NCBI GenBank assembly: GCA_947561715.1
Contig: CANNZX010000068.1
Location: forward strand, 1-64,000
Source: Ascidia mentula
Taxonomy: Eukaryota; Chordata; Ascidiacea; Phlebobranchia; Ascidiidae
Length of the DNA stretch: 64,000 bases
Direction: 5' to 3'
The notes under the pieces are model-generated. The model was not told the DNA's origin and did no database searches. It saw only the letters and a list, made by a program, of their open reading frames with translations. The position numbers were made by a program, and so were the translations under genes. This document shows, piece after piece, positions 35,783 to 46,338 of this stretch. The number at the start of each line of letters is the position of its first letter. Positions within the stretch are counted from its first letter, which is position 1.

Positions 35783-36053
35783 GCTTTGCACAGCTTCTTG
35801 AGAGGTAGCATTTTTGTCGTCCGTCCTTGTGTTTGCCGCATTGTGCATTTCACGGCTTGTTTTATCTGGTCTCCGACAAGCACAACAACCAAATGTGCCG
35901 TTAAATTAATTGCTCTCCCGTCCTCCCTCTCTACCTCTCTTTCCTTGGCGTGTGCATACAGACGACACACACGCACTCATGGGATGCACCGCTGTTTCGT
36001 GCAATTGTTTTGCGAATGATTAACAGATGGTTATTCCCACATGTGTGGGAATG

Positions 36054-36245
36054 TGGGCCGTGCCTGGAGGTAGTGCAATACCAGGACAACCCGTGGGCAG
36101 GTCGAAGCAAGCTCCGGCACCGTGCCCCCTGTCCAAAAATCAGGTTAATACAAAGACATGCAAGCGAATCGCTTGCGTCCCAGGTATTAAACTGAGAAGA
36201 ACAGATACTACACTTGATCTTAGCTCTAAAGAGCCGAGAAGCGAT
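36054..36245 (-). ncRNA. U2 snRNA
   Basis: Array copy as 931-1122. Confidence 0.95.
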
Positions 36246-36533
36246 GCCGCAACATCCACTGAGTCCGCAACGTCCGGAAGAGTCCGTCTCGCATTTGCTG
36301 CCAAATTTTATTCCGGTGAAAAATGAAAAAAAAAAAAAAATTTCCTGGTTTTTTTCCTACCGTTTTTGGCAGGCCATTCAAATTAGTTTGTTCACCACAT
36401 GACGTCACAAACGGACCCATGACCCACCTCCCAACCCCCGACACGACTCCTCCTGACCGTAACAGGCGAATCCCCCCCGTAGAAACTTCGTTTCTACCTT
36501 ACGTTTTGCTCTACATCAGAGGATTAGTAAAAG

Positions 36534-36579
36534 ACGGGGATAGCGCGAACGCAGTCCCCACTAGCAGAAATTGTACGGC

Positions 36580-36614
<35 letters not shown>

Positions 36615-36697
36615 GCTAAGCCTAAGTGCAATGGCTAAGCCTCGCCCTGGGCCCACCGCCGGCCTGATCACGGTGAAGGCCCCCGTCAGGTAAGTAT
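36534..36697 (-). ncRNA. U1 snRNA
   Basis: Array copy as 496-659. Confidence 0.95.
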
Positions 36698-36968
36698 GCT
36701 TTGCACAGCTTCTTGAGAGGTAGCATTTTTGTCGTCCGTCCTTGTGTTTGCCGCATTGTGCATTTCACGGCTTGTTTTATCTGGTCTCCGACAAGCACAA
36801 CAACCAAATGTGCCGTTAAATTAATTGCTCTCCCGTCCTCCCTCTCTACCTCTCTTTCCTTGGCGTGTGCATACAGACGACACACACGCACTCATGGGAT
36901 GCACCGCTGTTTCGTGCAATTGTTTTGCGAATGATTAACAGATGGTTATTCCCACATGTGTGGGAATG

Positions 36969-37160
36969 TGGGCCGTGCCTGGAGGTAGTGCAATACCAGG
37001 ACAACCCGTGGGCAGGTCGAAGCAAGCTCCGGCACCGTGCCCCCTGTCCAAAAATCAGGTTAATACAAAGACATGCAAGCGAATCGCTTGCGTCCCAGGT
37101 ATTAAACTGAGAAGAACAGATACTACACTTGATCTTAGCTCTAAAGAGCCGAGAAGCGAT
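36969..37160 (-). ncRNA. U2 snRNA
   Basis: Array copy as 931-1122. Confidence 0.95.
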
Positions 37161-37448
37161 GCCGCAACATCCACTGAGTCCGCAACGTCCGGAAGAGTCC
37201 GTCTCGCATTTGCTGCCAAATTTTATTCCGGTGAAAAATGAAAAAAAAAAAAAAATTTCCTGGTTTTTTTCCTACCGTTTTTGGCAGGCCATTCAAATTA
37301 GTTTGTTCACCACATGACGTCACAAACGGACCCATGACCCACCTCCCAACCCCCGACACGACTCCTCCTGACCGTAACAGGCGAATCCCCCCCGTAGAAA
37401 CTTCGTTTCTACCTTACGTTTTGCTCTACATCAGAGGATTAGTAAAAG

Positions 37449-37494
37449 ACGGGGATAGCGCGAACGCAGTCCCCACTAGCAGAAATTGTACGGC

Positions 37495-37529
<35 letters not shown>

Positions 37530-37612
37530 GCTAAGCCTAAGTGCAATGGCTAAGCCTCGCCCTGGGCCCACCGCCGGCCTGATCACGGTGAAGGCCCCCG
37601 TCAGGTAAGTAT
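37449..37612 (-). ncRNA. U1 snRNA
   Basis: Array copy as 496-659. Confidence 0.95.
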
Positions 37613-37883
37613 GCTTTGCACAGCTTCTTGAGAGGTAGCATTTTTGTCGTCCGTCCTTGTGTTTGCCGCATTGTGCATTTCACGGCTTGTTTTATCTGGT
37701 CTCCGACAAGCACAACAACCAAATGTGCCGTTAAATTAATTGCTCTCCCGTCCTCCCTCTCTACCTCTCTTTCCTTGGCGTGTGCATACAGACGACACAC
37801 ACGCACTCATGGGATGCACCGCTGTTTCGTGCAATTGTTTTGCGAATGATTAACAGATGGTTATTCCCACATGTGTGGGAATG

Positions 37884-38075
37884 TGGGCCGTGCCTGGAGG
37901 TAGTGCAATACCAGGACAACCCGTGGGCAGGTCGAAGCAAGCTCCGGCACCGTGCCCCCTGTCCAAAAATCAGGTTAATACAAAGACATGCAAGCGAATC
38001 GCTTGCGTCCCAGGTATTAAACTGAGAAGAACAGATACTACACTTGATCTTAGCTCTAAAGAGCCGAGAAGCGAT
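37884..38075 (-). ncRNA. U2 snRNA
   Basis: Array copy as 931-1122. Confidence 0.95.
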
Positions 38076-38363
38076 GCCGCAACATCCACTGAGTCCGCAA
38101 CGTCCGGAAGAGTCCGTCTCGCATTTGCTGCCAAATTTTATTCCGGTGAAAAATGAAAAAAAAAAAAAAATTTCCTGGTTTTTTTCCTACCGTTTTTGGC
38201 AGGCCATTCAAATTAGTTTGTTCACCACATGACGTCACAAACGGACCCATGACCCACCTCCCAACCCCCGACACGACTCCTCCTGACCGTAACAGGCGAA
38301 TCCCCCCCGTAGAAACTTCGTTTCTACCTTACGTTTTGCTCTACATCAGAGGATTAGTAAAAG

Positions 38364-38409
38364 ACGGGGATAGCGCGAACGCAGTCCCCACTAGCAGAAA
38401 TTGTACGGC

Positions 38410-38444
<35 letters not shown>

Positions 38445-38527
38445 GCTAAGCCTAAGTGCAATGGCTAAGCCTCGCCCTGGGCCCACCGCCGGCCTGATCA
38501 CGGTGAAGGCCCCCGTCAGGTAAGTAT
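38364..38527 (-). ncRNA. U1 snRNA
   Basis: Array copy as 496-659. Confidence 0.95.
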
Positions 38528-38798
38528 GCTTTGCACAGCTTCTTGAGAGGTAGCATTTTTGTCGTCCGTCCTTGTGTTTGCCGCATTGTGCATTTCACGG
38601 CTTGTTTTATCTGGTCTCCGACAAGCACAACAACCAAATGTGCCGTTAAATTAATTGCTCTCCCGTCCTCCCTCTCTACCTCTCTTTCCTTGGCGTGTGC
38701 ATACAGACGACACACACGCACTCATGGGATGCACCGCTGTTTCGTGCAATTGTTTTGCGAATGATTAACAGATGGTTATTCCCACATGTGTGGGAATG

Positions 38799-38990
38799 TG
38801 GGCCGTGCCTGGAGGTAGTGCAATACCAGGACAACCCGTGGGCAGGTCGAAGCAAGCTCCGGCACCGTGCCCCCTGTCCAAAAATCAGGTTAATACAAAG
38901 ACATGCAAGCGAATCGCTTGCGTCCCAGGTATTAAACTGAGAAGAACAGATACTACACTTGATCTTAGCTCTAAAGAGCCGAGAAGCGAT
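38799..38990 (-). ncRNA. U2 snRNA
   Basis: Array copy as 931-1122. Confidence 0.95.
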
Positions 38991-39278
38991 GCCGCAACAT
39001 CCACTGAGTCCGCAACGTCCGGAAGAGTCCGTCTCGCATTTGCTGCCAAATTTTATTCCGGTGAAAAATGAAAAAAAAAAAAAAATTTCCTGGTTTTTTT
39101 CCTACCGTTTTTGGCAGGCCATTCAAATTAGTTTGTTCACCACATGACGTCACAAACGGACCCATGACCCACCTCCCAACCCCCGACACGACTCCTCCTG
39201 ACCGTAACAGGCGAATCCCCCCCGTAGAAACTTCGTTTCTACCTTACGTTTTGCTCTACATCAGAGGATTAGTAAAAG

Positions 39279-39324
39279 ACGGGGATAGCGCGAACGCAGT
39301 CCCCACTAGCAGAAATTGTACGGC

Positions 39325-39359
<35 letters not shown>

Positions 39360-39442
39360 GCTAAGCCTAAGTGCAATGGCTAAGCCTCGCCCTGGGCCCA
39401 CCGCCGGCCTGATCACGGTGAAGGCCCCCGTCAGGTAAGTAT
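39279..39442 (-). ncRNA. U1 snRNA
   Basis: Array copy as 496-659. Confidence 0.95.
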
Positions 39443-39713
39443 GCTTTGCACAGCTTCTTGAGAGGTAGCATTTTTGTCGTCCGTCCTTGTGTTTGCCGCA
39501 TTGTGCATTTCACGGCTTGTTTTATCTGGTCTCCGACAAGCACAACAACCAAATGTGCCGTTAAATTAATTGCTCTCCCGTCCTCCCTCTCTACCTCTCT
39601 TTCCTTGGCGTGTGCATACAGACGACACACACGCACTCATGGGATGCACCGCTGTTTCGTGCAATTGTTTTGCGAATGATTAACAGATGGTTATTCCCAC
39701 ATGTGTGGGAATG

Positions 39714-39905
39714 TGGGCCGTGCCTGGAGGTAGTGCAATACCAGGACAACCCGTGGGCAGGTCGAAGCAAGCTCCGGCACCGTGCCCCCTGTCCAAAAAT
39801 CAGGTTAATACAAAGACATGCAAGCGAATCGCTTGCGTCCCAGGTATTAAACTGAGAAGAACAGATACTACACTTGATCTTAGCTCTAAAGAGCCGAGAA
39901 GCGAT
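39714..39905 (-). ncRNA. U2 snRNA
   Basis: Gene body as 931-1122. First of four units with G to T in the upstream region (40007). Confidence 0.95.
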
Positions 39906-40193
39906 GCCGCAACATCCACTGAGTCCGCAACGTCCGGAAGAGTCCGTCTCGCATTTGCTGCCAAATTTTATTCCGGTGAAAAATGAAAAAAAAAAAAAAA
40001 TTTCCTTGTTTTTTTCCTACCGTTTTTGGCAGGCCATTCAAATTAGTTTGTTCACCACATGACGTCACAAACGGACCCATGACCCACCTCCCAACCCCCG
40101 ACACGACTCCTCCTGACCGTAACAGGCGAATCCCCCCCGTAGAAACTTCGTTTCTACCTTACGTTTTGCTCTACATCAGAGGATTAGTAAAAG

Positions 40194-40239
40194 ACGGGGA
40201 TAGCGCGAACGCAGTCCCCACTAGCAGAAATTGTACGGC

Positions 40240-40274
<35 letters not shown>

Positions 40275-40357
40275 GCTAAGCCTAAGTGCAATGGCTAAGC
40301 CTCGCCCTGGGCCCACCGCCGGCCTGATCACGGTGAAGGCCCCCGTCAGGTAAGTAT
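40194..40357 (-). ncRNA. U1 snRNA
   Basis: Array copy as 496-659. Confidence 0.95.
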
Positions 40358-40628
40358 GCTTTGCACAGCTTCTTGAGAGGTAGCATTTTTGTCGTCCGTC
40401 CTTGTGTTTGCCGCATTGTGCATTTCACGGCTTGTTTTATCTGGTCTCCGACAAGCACAACAACCAAATGTGCCGTTAAATTAATTGCTCTCCCGTCCTC
40501 CCTCTCTACCTCTCTTTCCTTGGCGTGTGCATACAGACGACACACACGCACTCATGGGATGCACCGCTGTTTCGTGCAATTGTTTTGCGAATGATTAACA
40601 GATGGTTATTCCCACATGTGTGGGAATG

Positions 40629-40820
40629 TGGGCCGTGCCTGGAGGTAGTGCAATACCAGGACAACCCGTGGGCAGGTCGAAGCAAGCTCCGGCACCGTGC
40701 CCCCTGTCCAAAAATCAGGTTAATACAAAGACATGCAAGCGAATCGCTTGCGTCCCAGGTATTAAACTGAGAAGAACAGATACTACACTTGATCTTAGCT
40801 CTAAAGAGCCGAGAAGCGAT
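40629..40820 (-). ncRNA. U2 snRNA
   Basis: Gene body as 931-1122; upstream T variant at 40922. Confidence 0.95.
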
Positions 40821-41108
40821 GCCGCAACATCCACTGAGTCCGCAACGTCCGGAAGAGTCCGTCTCGCATTTGCTGCCAAATTTTATTCCGGTGAAAAATG
40901 AAAAAAAAAAAAAAATTTCCTTGTTTTTTTCCTACCGTTTTTGGCAGGCCATTCAAATTAGTTTGTTCACCACATGACGTCACAAACGGACCCATGACCC
41001 ACCTCCCAACCCCCGACACGACTCCTCCTGACCGTAACAGGCGAATCCCCCCCGTAGAAACTTCGTTTCTACCTTACGTTTTGCTCTACATCAGAGGATT
41101 AGTAAAAG

Positions 41109-41154
41109 ACGGGGATAGCGCGAACGCAGTCCCCACTAGCAGAAATTGTACGGC

Positions 41155-41189
<35 letters not shown>

Positions 41190-41272
41190 GCTAAGCCTAA
41201 GTGCAATGGCTAAGCCTCGCCCTGGGCCCACCGCCGGCCTGATCACGGTGAAGGCCCCCGTCAGGTAAGTAT
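41109..41272 (-). ncRNA. U1 snRNA
   Basis: Array copy as 496-659. Confidence 0.95.
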
Positions 41273-41543
41273 GCTTTGCACAGCTTCTTGAGAGGTAGCA
41301 TTTTTGTCGTCCGTCCTTGTGTTTGCCGCATTGTGCATTTCACGGCTTGTTTTATCTGGTCTCCGACAAGCACAACAACCAAATGTGCCGTTAAATTAAT
41401 TGCTCTCCCGTCCTCCCTCTCTACCTCTCTTTCCTTGGCGTGTGCATACAGACGACACACACGCACTCATGGGATGCACCGCTGTTTCGTGCAATTGTTT
41501 TGCGAATGATTAACAGATGGTTATTCCCACATGTGTGGGAATG

Positions 41544-41735
41544 TGGGCCGTGCCTGGAGGTAGTGCAATACCAGGACAACCCGTGGGCAGGTCGAAGCAA
41601 GCTCCGGCACCGTGCCCCCTGTCCAAAAATCAGGTTAATACAAAGACATGCAAGCGAATCGCTTGCGTCCCAGGTATTAAACTGAGAAGAACAGATACTA
41701 CACTTGATCTTAGCTCTAAAGAGCCGAGAAGCGAT
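41544..41735 (-). ncRNA. U2 snRNA
   Basis: Gene body as 931-1122; upstream T variant at 41837. Confidence 0.95.
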
Positions 41736-42023
41736 GCCGCAACATCCACTGAGTCCGCAACGTCCGGAAGAGTCCGTCTCGCATTTGCTGCCAAATTTTA
41801 TTCCGGTGAAAAATGAAAAAAAAAAAAAAATTTCCTTGTTTTTTTCCTACCGTTTTTGGCAGGCCATTCAAATTAGTTTGTTCACCACATGACGTCACAA
41901 ACGGACCCATGACCCACCTCCCAACCCCCGACACGACTCCTCCTGACCGTAACAGGCGAATCCCCCCCGTAGAAACTTCGTTTCTACCTTACGTTTTGCT
42001 CTACATCAGAGGATTAGTAAAAG

Positions 42024-42069
42024 ACGGGGATAGCGCGAACGCAGTCCCCACTAGCAGAAATTGTACGGC

Positions 42070-42104
<35 letters not shown>

Positions 42105-42187
42105 GCTAAGCCTAAGTGCAATGGCTAAGCCTCGCCCTGGGCCCACCGCCGGCCTGATCACGGTGAAGGCCCCCGTCAGGTAAGTAT
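42024..42187 (-). ncRNA. U1 snRNA
   Basis: Array copy as 496-659. Confidence 0.95.
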
Positions 42188-42458
42188 GCTTTGCACAGCT
42201 TCTTGAGAGGTAGCATTTTTGTCGTCCGTCCTTGTGTTTGCCGCATTGTGCATTTCACGGCTTGTTTTATCTGGTCTCCGACAAGCACAACAACCAAATG
42301 TGCCGTTAAATTAATTGCTCTCCCGTCCTCCCTCTCTACCTCTCTTTCCTTGGCGTGTGCATACAGACGACACACACGCACTCATGGGATGCACCGCTGT
42401 TTCGTGCAATTGTTTTGCGAATGATTAACAGATGGTTATTCCCACATGTGTGGGAATG

Positions 42459-42650
42459 TGGGCCGTGCCTGGAGGTAGTGCAATACCAGGACAACCCGTG
42501 GGCAGGTCGAAGCAAGCTCCGGCACCGTGCCCCCTGTCCAAAAATCAGGTTAATACAAAGACATGCAAGCGAATCGCTTGCGTCCCAGGTATTAAACTGA
42601 GAAGAACAGATACTACACTTGATCTTAGCTCTAAAGAGCCGAGAAGCGAT
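42459..42650 (-). ncRNA. U2 snRNA
   Basis: Gene body as 931-1122; upstream T variant at 42752. Last U2 before the LINE. Confidence 0.95.
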
Positions 42651-42938
42651 GCCGCAACATCCACTGAGTCCGCAACGTCCGGAAGAGTCCGTCTCGCATT
42701 TGCTGCCAAATTTTATTCCGGTGAAAAATGAAAAAAAAAAAAAAATTTCCTTGTTTTTTTCCTACCGTTTTTGGCAGGCCATTCAAATTAGTTTGTTCAC
42801 CACATGACGTCACAAACGGACCCATGACCCACCTCCCAACCCCCGACACGACTCCTCCTGACCGTAACAGGCGAATCCCCCCCGTAGAAACTTCGTTTCT
42901 ACCTTACGTTTTGCTCTACATCAGAGGATTAGTAAAAG

Positions 42939-42984
42939 ACGGGGATAGCGCGAACGCAGTCCCCACTAGCAGAAATTGTACGGC

Positions 42985-43019
<35 letters not shown>

Positions 43020-43066
43020 GCTAAGCCTAAGTGCAATGGCTAAGCCTCGCCCTGGGCCCACCGCCG

Positions 43067-43069
<3 letters not shown>
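42939..43069 (-). pseudogene. U1 3' fragment (131 nt) at the LINE junction
   Basis: U1 from loop I to its 3' end. It stops at the GGCC in loop I and is followed by the LINE poly(A) tail (T on this strand). The missing 5' 25 nt are at 58406-58430. Confidence 0.95.
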
Positions 43070-43140
<71 letters not shown>

Positions 43141-43151
43141 TTTTTTTTTTT
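43070..43151 (-). repeat. LINE poly(A) tail (T tract on plus strand)
   Basis: 68 T, then ATA, then 11 T. The first T may be the original target base. A tail this long suggests recent integration. Confidence 0.95.
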
Positions 43152-43357
43152 CTCTCACGGCTCAGAGCGTGTGATATCTAAAATCAAATATAGATGTCAC
43201 GGTTTTCATCACTGCCGTCTAAGCAAGGCGCAAAGCGACAGGGCGAAAAACGGACAAAGGAAATAATTGTGCCATTATTGGTTACGTTATGTTTTCACAT
43301 TCAATATTCACTTACAATCGTCATTAATATTCATTTCGCGAAATATTAATTTCCTCT
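43152..43357 (-). other. LINE 3' UTR
   Basis: About 206 bp between the ORF2 stop and the poly(A) tract. No gene or strong motif is seen. Confidence 0.8.
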
Positions 43358-46018
43358 TTACTCTCTCGCAATCCCGTGTAAGTTTATGTGGTTTTTCAAT
43401 TTTGTTATGATTCGGTATAGTATTTTGTTGATTGTTTCATTTGTATCTTCAAAATATGTATTGTTATAATCTAACTTTTGTTTTTCCTTTATTATAGTTG
43501 TCTTGAAAAAGGCTTGGGCTTTTACACTTAAAATAGGTTCGTTTTCGTCAAAAATATTATACATAATTTCCTGTGGATCGAAGCGTGTTTTTATTCCGTA
43601 TTCTGTGATGATGTGTTTCTTTAACTTTAGAATTATGTTTTCTGTTGTTTGGCATTGTGTGAGGAGGTGCGTTATCTCATCGCTATTTGTTTTGCAAAAT
43701 TTGCAGAAGTTTAATCTTGCTCTACCGTTTTTTAGTTGGTACATATTGTTTTTTTGTTTAAATTTTCCCCATTTAAAACCATTGTGTGCTGTGAGGTATG
43801 CCTTTTCTCTTTCGTCGTTTGTAAATATTTGTTTGTGTTTTTTGTTTCTGTACAGTACGTTGATCCAATTGAAATTAATATTATCTGACGGGTTCGATAT
43901 TATTTGTTTTGCCTTTATGAGTTCGAAATAAAAGTGCCTCAGTTTTGCTTTTTTCCAGTTTATGTCGTTGTTTTGTTCATTTAGTGTTTGATAAGTGTTT
44001 ATGATTTTTCTCCATTCTTTATTTGGGTTCCATGCTTTTGGTGTCGCATTATTGTAGAAAGCTGATTTAATTTTTCTCATATGTATTCCTAGGTTGTATT
44101 GTCCCCAACTTTTCCAAATTTCGTCTATTGTATCGCTGTTTCGCATGTCTCGTAGTTTTTCCATATGAGTTGCTTGTATTTTGTTAGATATGTCTGGCAT
44201 TTTAATTCCGCCTTGTTTGTAATTTGCTATTAGTTTATTTCGTTTTATCGGTTCGATGGTTTTAGGGTACCACAGGAAGTTAAATAGCTGTGTATTTAAA
44301 GTTTTTATTATATTTTCTGTGGGTTCCGACGTTCGTGCAATAAACAGGATTTTCGGTATTATCAATGTGTTAATTATTGTTATTTTTCCAAAGATTGATA
44401 GGTTTCGTTTTTCGTGGCTACATATTATTCTTCGAGTGTGTTCAATTATCTTGTTCCAATTTAAGCTCATGTTATTTCCGTGTTGTTTGTATTGTATTCC
44501 CAGTATTTTAACCTCGGGTTTGTAGTAAAGAGGAAATTTTATTCCTATTTTACACTTCATTGCATTCGAAATACACAATATCTCAGTTTTCGACTGGTTA
44601 ATTTTTTGGCCCGAGGCCTTTTCAAATTTTTCGAGTATTTTGAAAATTTCGTTAATTGTCTCGATGTTTGAGACGAAAAAAGTTGTATCGTCTGCATATT
44701 GTTGGATTTTTAACATAATCTTCCGATATTTAAAGCCAGTTATTTCATTACACTTATTGATTTTTTGCGTCAGATTTTCATTTATAACACAGTATAAGAG
44801 CATGCTTAAACTACACCCTTGTCTTACTCCATTTTTAATTTCAATTTTTTCTGATAAGGCTCCGTTAATAATTATTTGGCTTGTTATATTCCTATATATG
44901 ATTTTTATCCATTTGATTGTGTCTTTGTTGATTTTTAGTTTTTCAAGTGTTTTATATAGGAAGTTGTGGTCGACAGTGTCAAATGCTTTTTCGATATCTG
45001 TTAAGAAAATCGCGAGTTCTTGATTATAGGTTCGGGCAATTTCTATCGCGGCGTTTATATTGTAGTGGATATGTTGGATCTGTCGTTTGTTCAATCCACA
45101 TTTCTGCTCGAGAGAGATTTTTTCGTTTAGTTCATGTTGTACCCGTTTTGCGATGCTTTTACTAATTATTTTGTAGTCTGCGTTTAGGAGCGAAATCGGT
45201 CTATAGTTTTTGATTTGTGTTTTATCTTTATTTTTTGGTATAAGTTTTATTATCGAGTTTTTCATGTCTGTGTCTAATTGTTCTCGCAAAAATATGTTTG
45301 TGACGTGTTCGTGAAAGTCTTGTTTTAAGCTGTGCCAGAAATGTTGGTAAAATTCCACCGGTAAACCATCAAGCCCCGGGGCTGCATTTTTGTTCATTTC
45401 TTTCATTGAGCTTTCTAGTTCTTTTTCACTCAGGTATGGGCTAAAGTCTTGTGTGTCTATTTCTTTTGTTTTCAGATCTTGTAAGAAGAAGTCTTGTTCT
45501 TTTTCGTCCGTTCTTTTTGCCCTTCCCCAGAGGTTGGTGTAAAAATTTGTTATCTCAGTAATTATTTCCTCTCTGTCCGTTGAGATGTTGCCCTTTATGT
45601 TTAGTGCACGAATTGCGTTATTTTCTTGTTTCTTATTTTCTATTTTGAAAAAGGCTTTATCCGGTTTCTCTTCTTTTGTTCTTTCTTTTATTCTGGCTCT
45701 AATTTTGGCACCAGCACATTTCTTTTGATCTGCGGTTTTTATTTTCTTCTTTACTTCGAGATATCGAAGGTTCAGTTCTAGGTTGTCTTTGTTTAGGTTT
45801 TCCATGAAGTTGTTCATTTCTTTTTGATTGTTCGCATGTTCTTCAAGTTCTTTTTCTTTCTTTTCTTTCGCATAAGCAATTGAGCTGTTTTTTATTTTCT
45901 TTTTCAGTTTTTGCCAGTATTCATCTGTATTTCCGAAATTATTTTTGTTTTCTTGGTGTTGGAGTATCACATTTTTTATTTTGGCCGTGTATCCTTCCTC
46001 ATTGAGGTGGCTAGTATT
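43358..46018 (-). CDS. LINE ORF2, 3' part: reverse transcriptase
   Basis: Reverse transcriptase and C-terminal domain of ORF2, for target-primed reverse transcription. Numbering ORF2 from the ATG at 56493 and leaving out the MULE, RT shows GLPVEFY near 485, D607 in LTDIEKAFD, RQGCSLS, and YADD at 707-710. A C-terminal C-x2-C-x8-H-x4-C cluster lies at 1038-1055, as in L1/Tx1 elements. A lysine- and glutamate-rich linker precedes RT. An open frame runs on upstream to 46132, but its first 38 codons are MULE terminal repeat and are not LINE. The 9-bp target duplication 46010-46018 encodes Asn-Thr-Ser here and again at the end of the endonuclease part, so the two halves are in the same frame. The ORF is otherwise uninterrupted; ORF2 would be 1,152 aa without the MULE. 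Confidence 0.92.
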   Translation of the reverse strand, partial: NTSHLNEEGYTAKIKNVILQHQENKNNFGNTDEYWQKLKKKIKNSSIAYAKEKKEKELEEHANNQKEMNNFMENLNKDNLELNLRYLEVKKKIKTADQKKCAGAKIRARIKERTKEEKPDKAFFKIENKKQENNAIRALNIKGNISTDREEIITEITNFYTNLWGRAKRTDEKEQDFFLQDLKTKEIDTQDFSPYLSEKELESSMKEMNKNAAPGLDGLPVEFYQHFWHSLKQDFHEHVTNIFLREQLDTDMKNSIIKLIPKNKDKTQIKNYRPISLLNADYKIISKSIAKRVQHELNEKISLEQKCGLNKRQIQHIHYNINAAIEIARTYNQELAIFLTDIEKAFDTVDHNFLYKTLEKLKINKDTIKWIKIIYRNITSQIIINGALSEKIEIKNGVRQGCSLSMLLYCVINENLTQKINKCNEITGFKYRKIMLKIQQYADDTTFFVSNIETINEIFKILEKFEKASGQKINQSKTEILCISNAMKCKIGIKFPLYYKPEVKILGIQYKQHGNNMSLNWNKIIEHTRRIICSHEKRNLSIFGKITIINTLIIPKILFIARTSEPTENIIKTLNTQLFNFLWYPKTIEPIKRNKLIANYKQGGIKMPDISNKIQATHMEKLRDMRNSDTIDEIWKSWGQYNLGIHMRKIKSAFYNNATPKAWNPNKEWRKIINTYQTLNEQNNDINWKKAKLRHFYFELIKAKQIISNPSDNINFNWINVLYRNKKHKQIFTNDEREKAYLTAHNGFKWGKFKQKNNMYQLKNGRARLNFCKFCKTNSDEITHLLTQCQTTENIILKLKKHIITEYGIKTRFDPQEIMYNIFDENEPILSVKAQAFFKTTIIKEKQKLDYNNTYFEDTNETINKILYRIITKLKNHINLHGIARE
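46010..46018. repeat. MULE target-site duplication, left
   Basis: gctagtatt, repeated at 55687-55695. In LINE ORF2 it encodes Asn-Thr-Ser on the minus strand. Confidence 0.95.
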
Positions 46019-46160
46019 GGTTATCACACTTACACCTCCTCCGAAAGTCAGACGCATAACTGACGCAAACCTTGTTTGTGCGGTCACAATAGGTGTTGTC
46101 ATGCTTCGGTTAGCATCGTGCGTCATTGTCATGCGTCAGTGCTTCCATGTGATTTCTATT
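46019..46160 (+). repeat. MULE terminal inverted repeat, left
   Basis: About 142 bp, matching the reverse complement of the right end with few mismatches. It has 13 extra bp, a local duplication around GCGTCATTGTCAT near 46118-46136. Confidence 0.9.
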
Positions 46161-46230
46161 TCGCGGAAAAACTGTGCACGTGGGAAGAGCAGAAGGCATG
46201 CTGTGCGACCCAACGGGTTCCTGTTTGTTT

Positions 46231-46290
46231 AACTGTTTGTTTAGATTCTTGTGCAGATTTAACTGTTTGTTCAGATTCTTGTGCAGATTT
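46231..46290 (+). repeat. 30-bp direct repeat, two copies
   Basis: Two adjacent 30-bp copies differing by one base, between the left terminal repeat and the transposase start. They could be a transposase-binding or promoter element; unproven. Confidence 0.75.
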
Positions 46291-46338
46291 AACAGATTTT
46301 GTACTAGAAACATGTTTTTTTGTGGGAAAAGTTTGAGT

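Larger units (their letters stand above)
1..43069 (-). repeat. U1-U2 snRNA tandem array, left block (915-bp unit)
   Basis: Head-to-tail array with a 915-bp period. Reading plus-strand coordinates, each unit is U2 (192 bp), U2 promoter spacer (288), U1 (164) and U1 promoter spacer (271); both genes are transcribed leftward. Exceptions are units of 916 bp (+1 G at 8115), 917 bp (+AC at 21171-21172), 911 bp (-4 near 22390) and three enlarged units of 1,338 bp starting near 14630, 25116 and 34689. The block ends inside a U1 gene at 43069, where a LINE is inserted. The near-identity of copies shows recent homogenisation by unequal exchange or conversion, or consensus smoothing during assembly. Confidence 0.97.

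Noticed and set aside
1..43069. CRISPR or rDNA array
   Set aside because: The unit is 915 bp with two clear snRNA genes; no short direct repeat with unique spacers and no rRNA sequence.
43503..45165. Plus-strand open frames of 60-140 codons opposite the RT
   Set aside because: They are antisense shadows of the LINE ORF2 with no independent features.
46019..46132. N-terminal extension of the LINE RT open frame
   Set aside because: These codons are MULE terminal repeat read through the insertion junction; the true upstream part is at 55687-56493.
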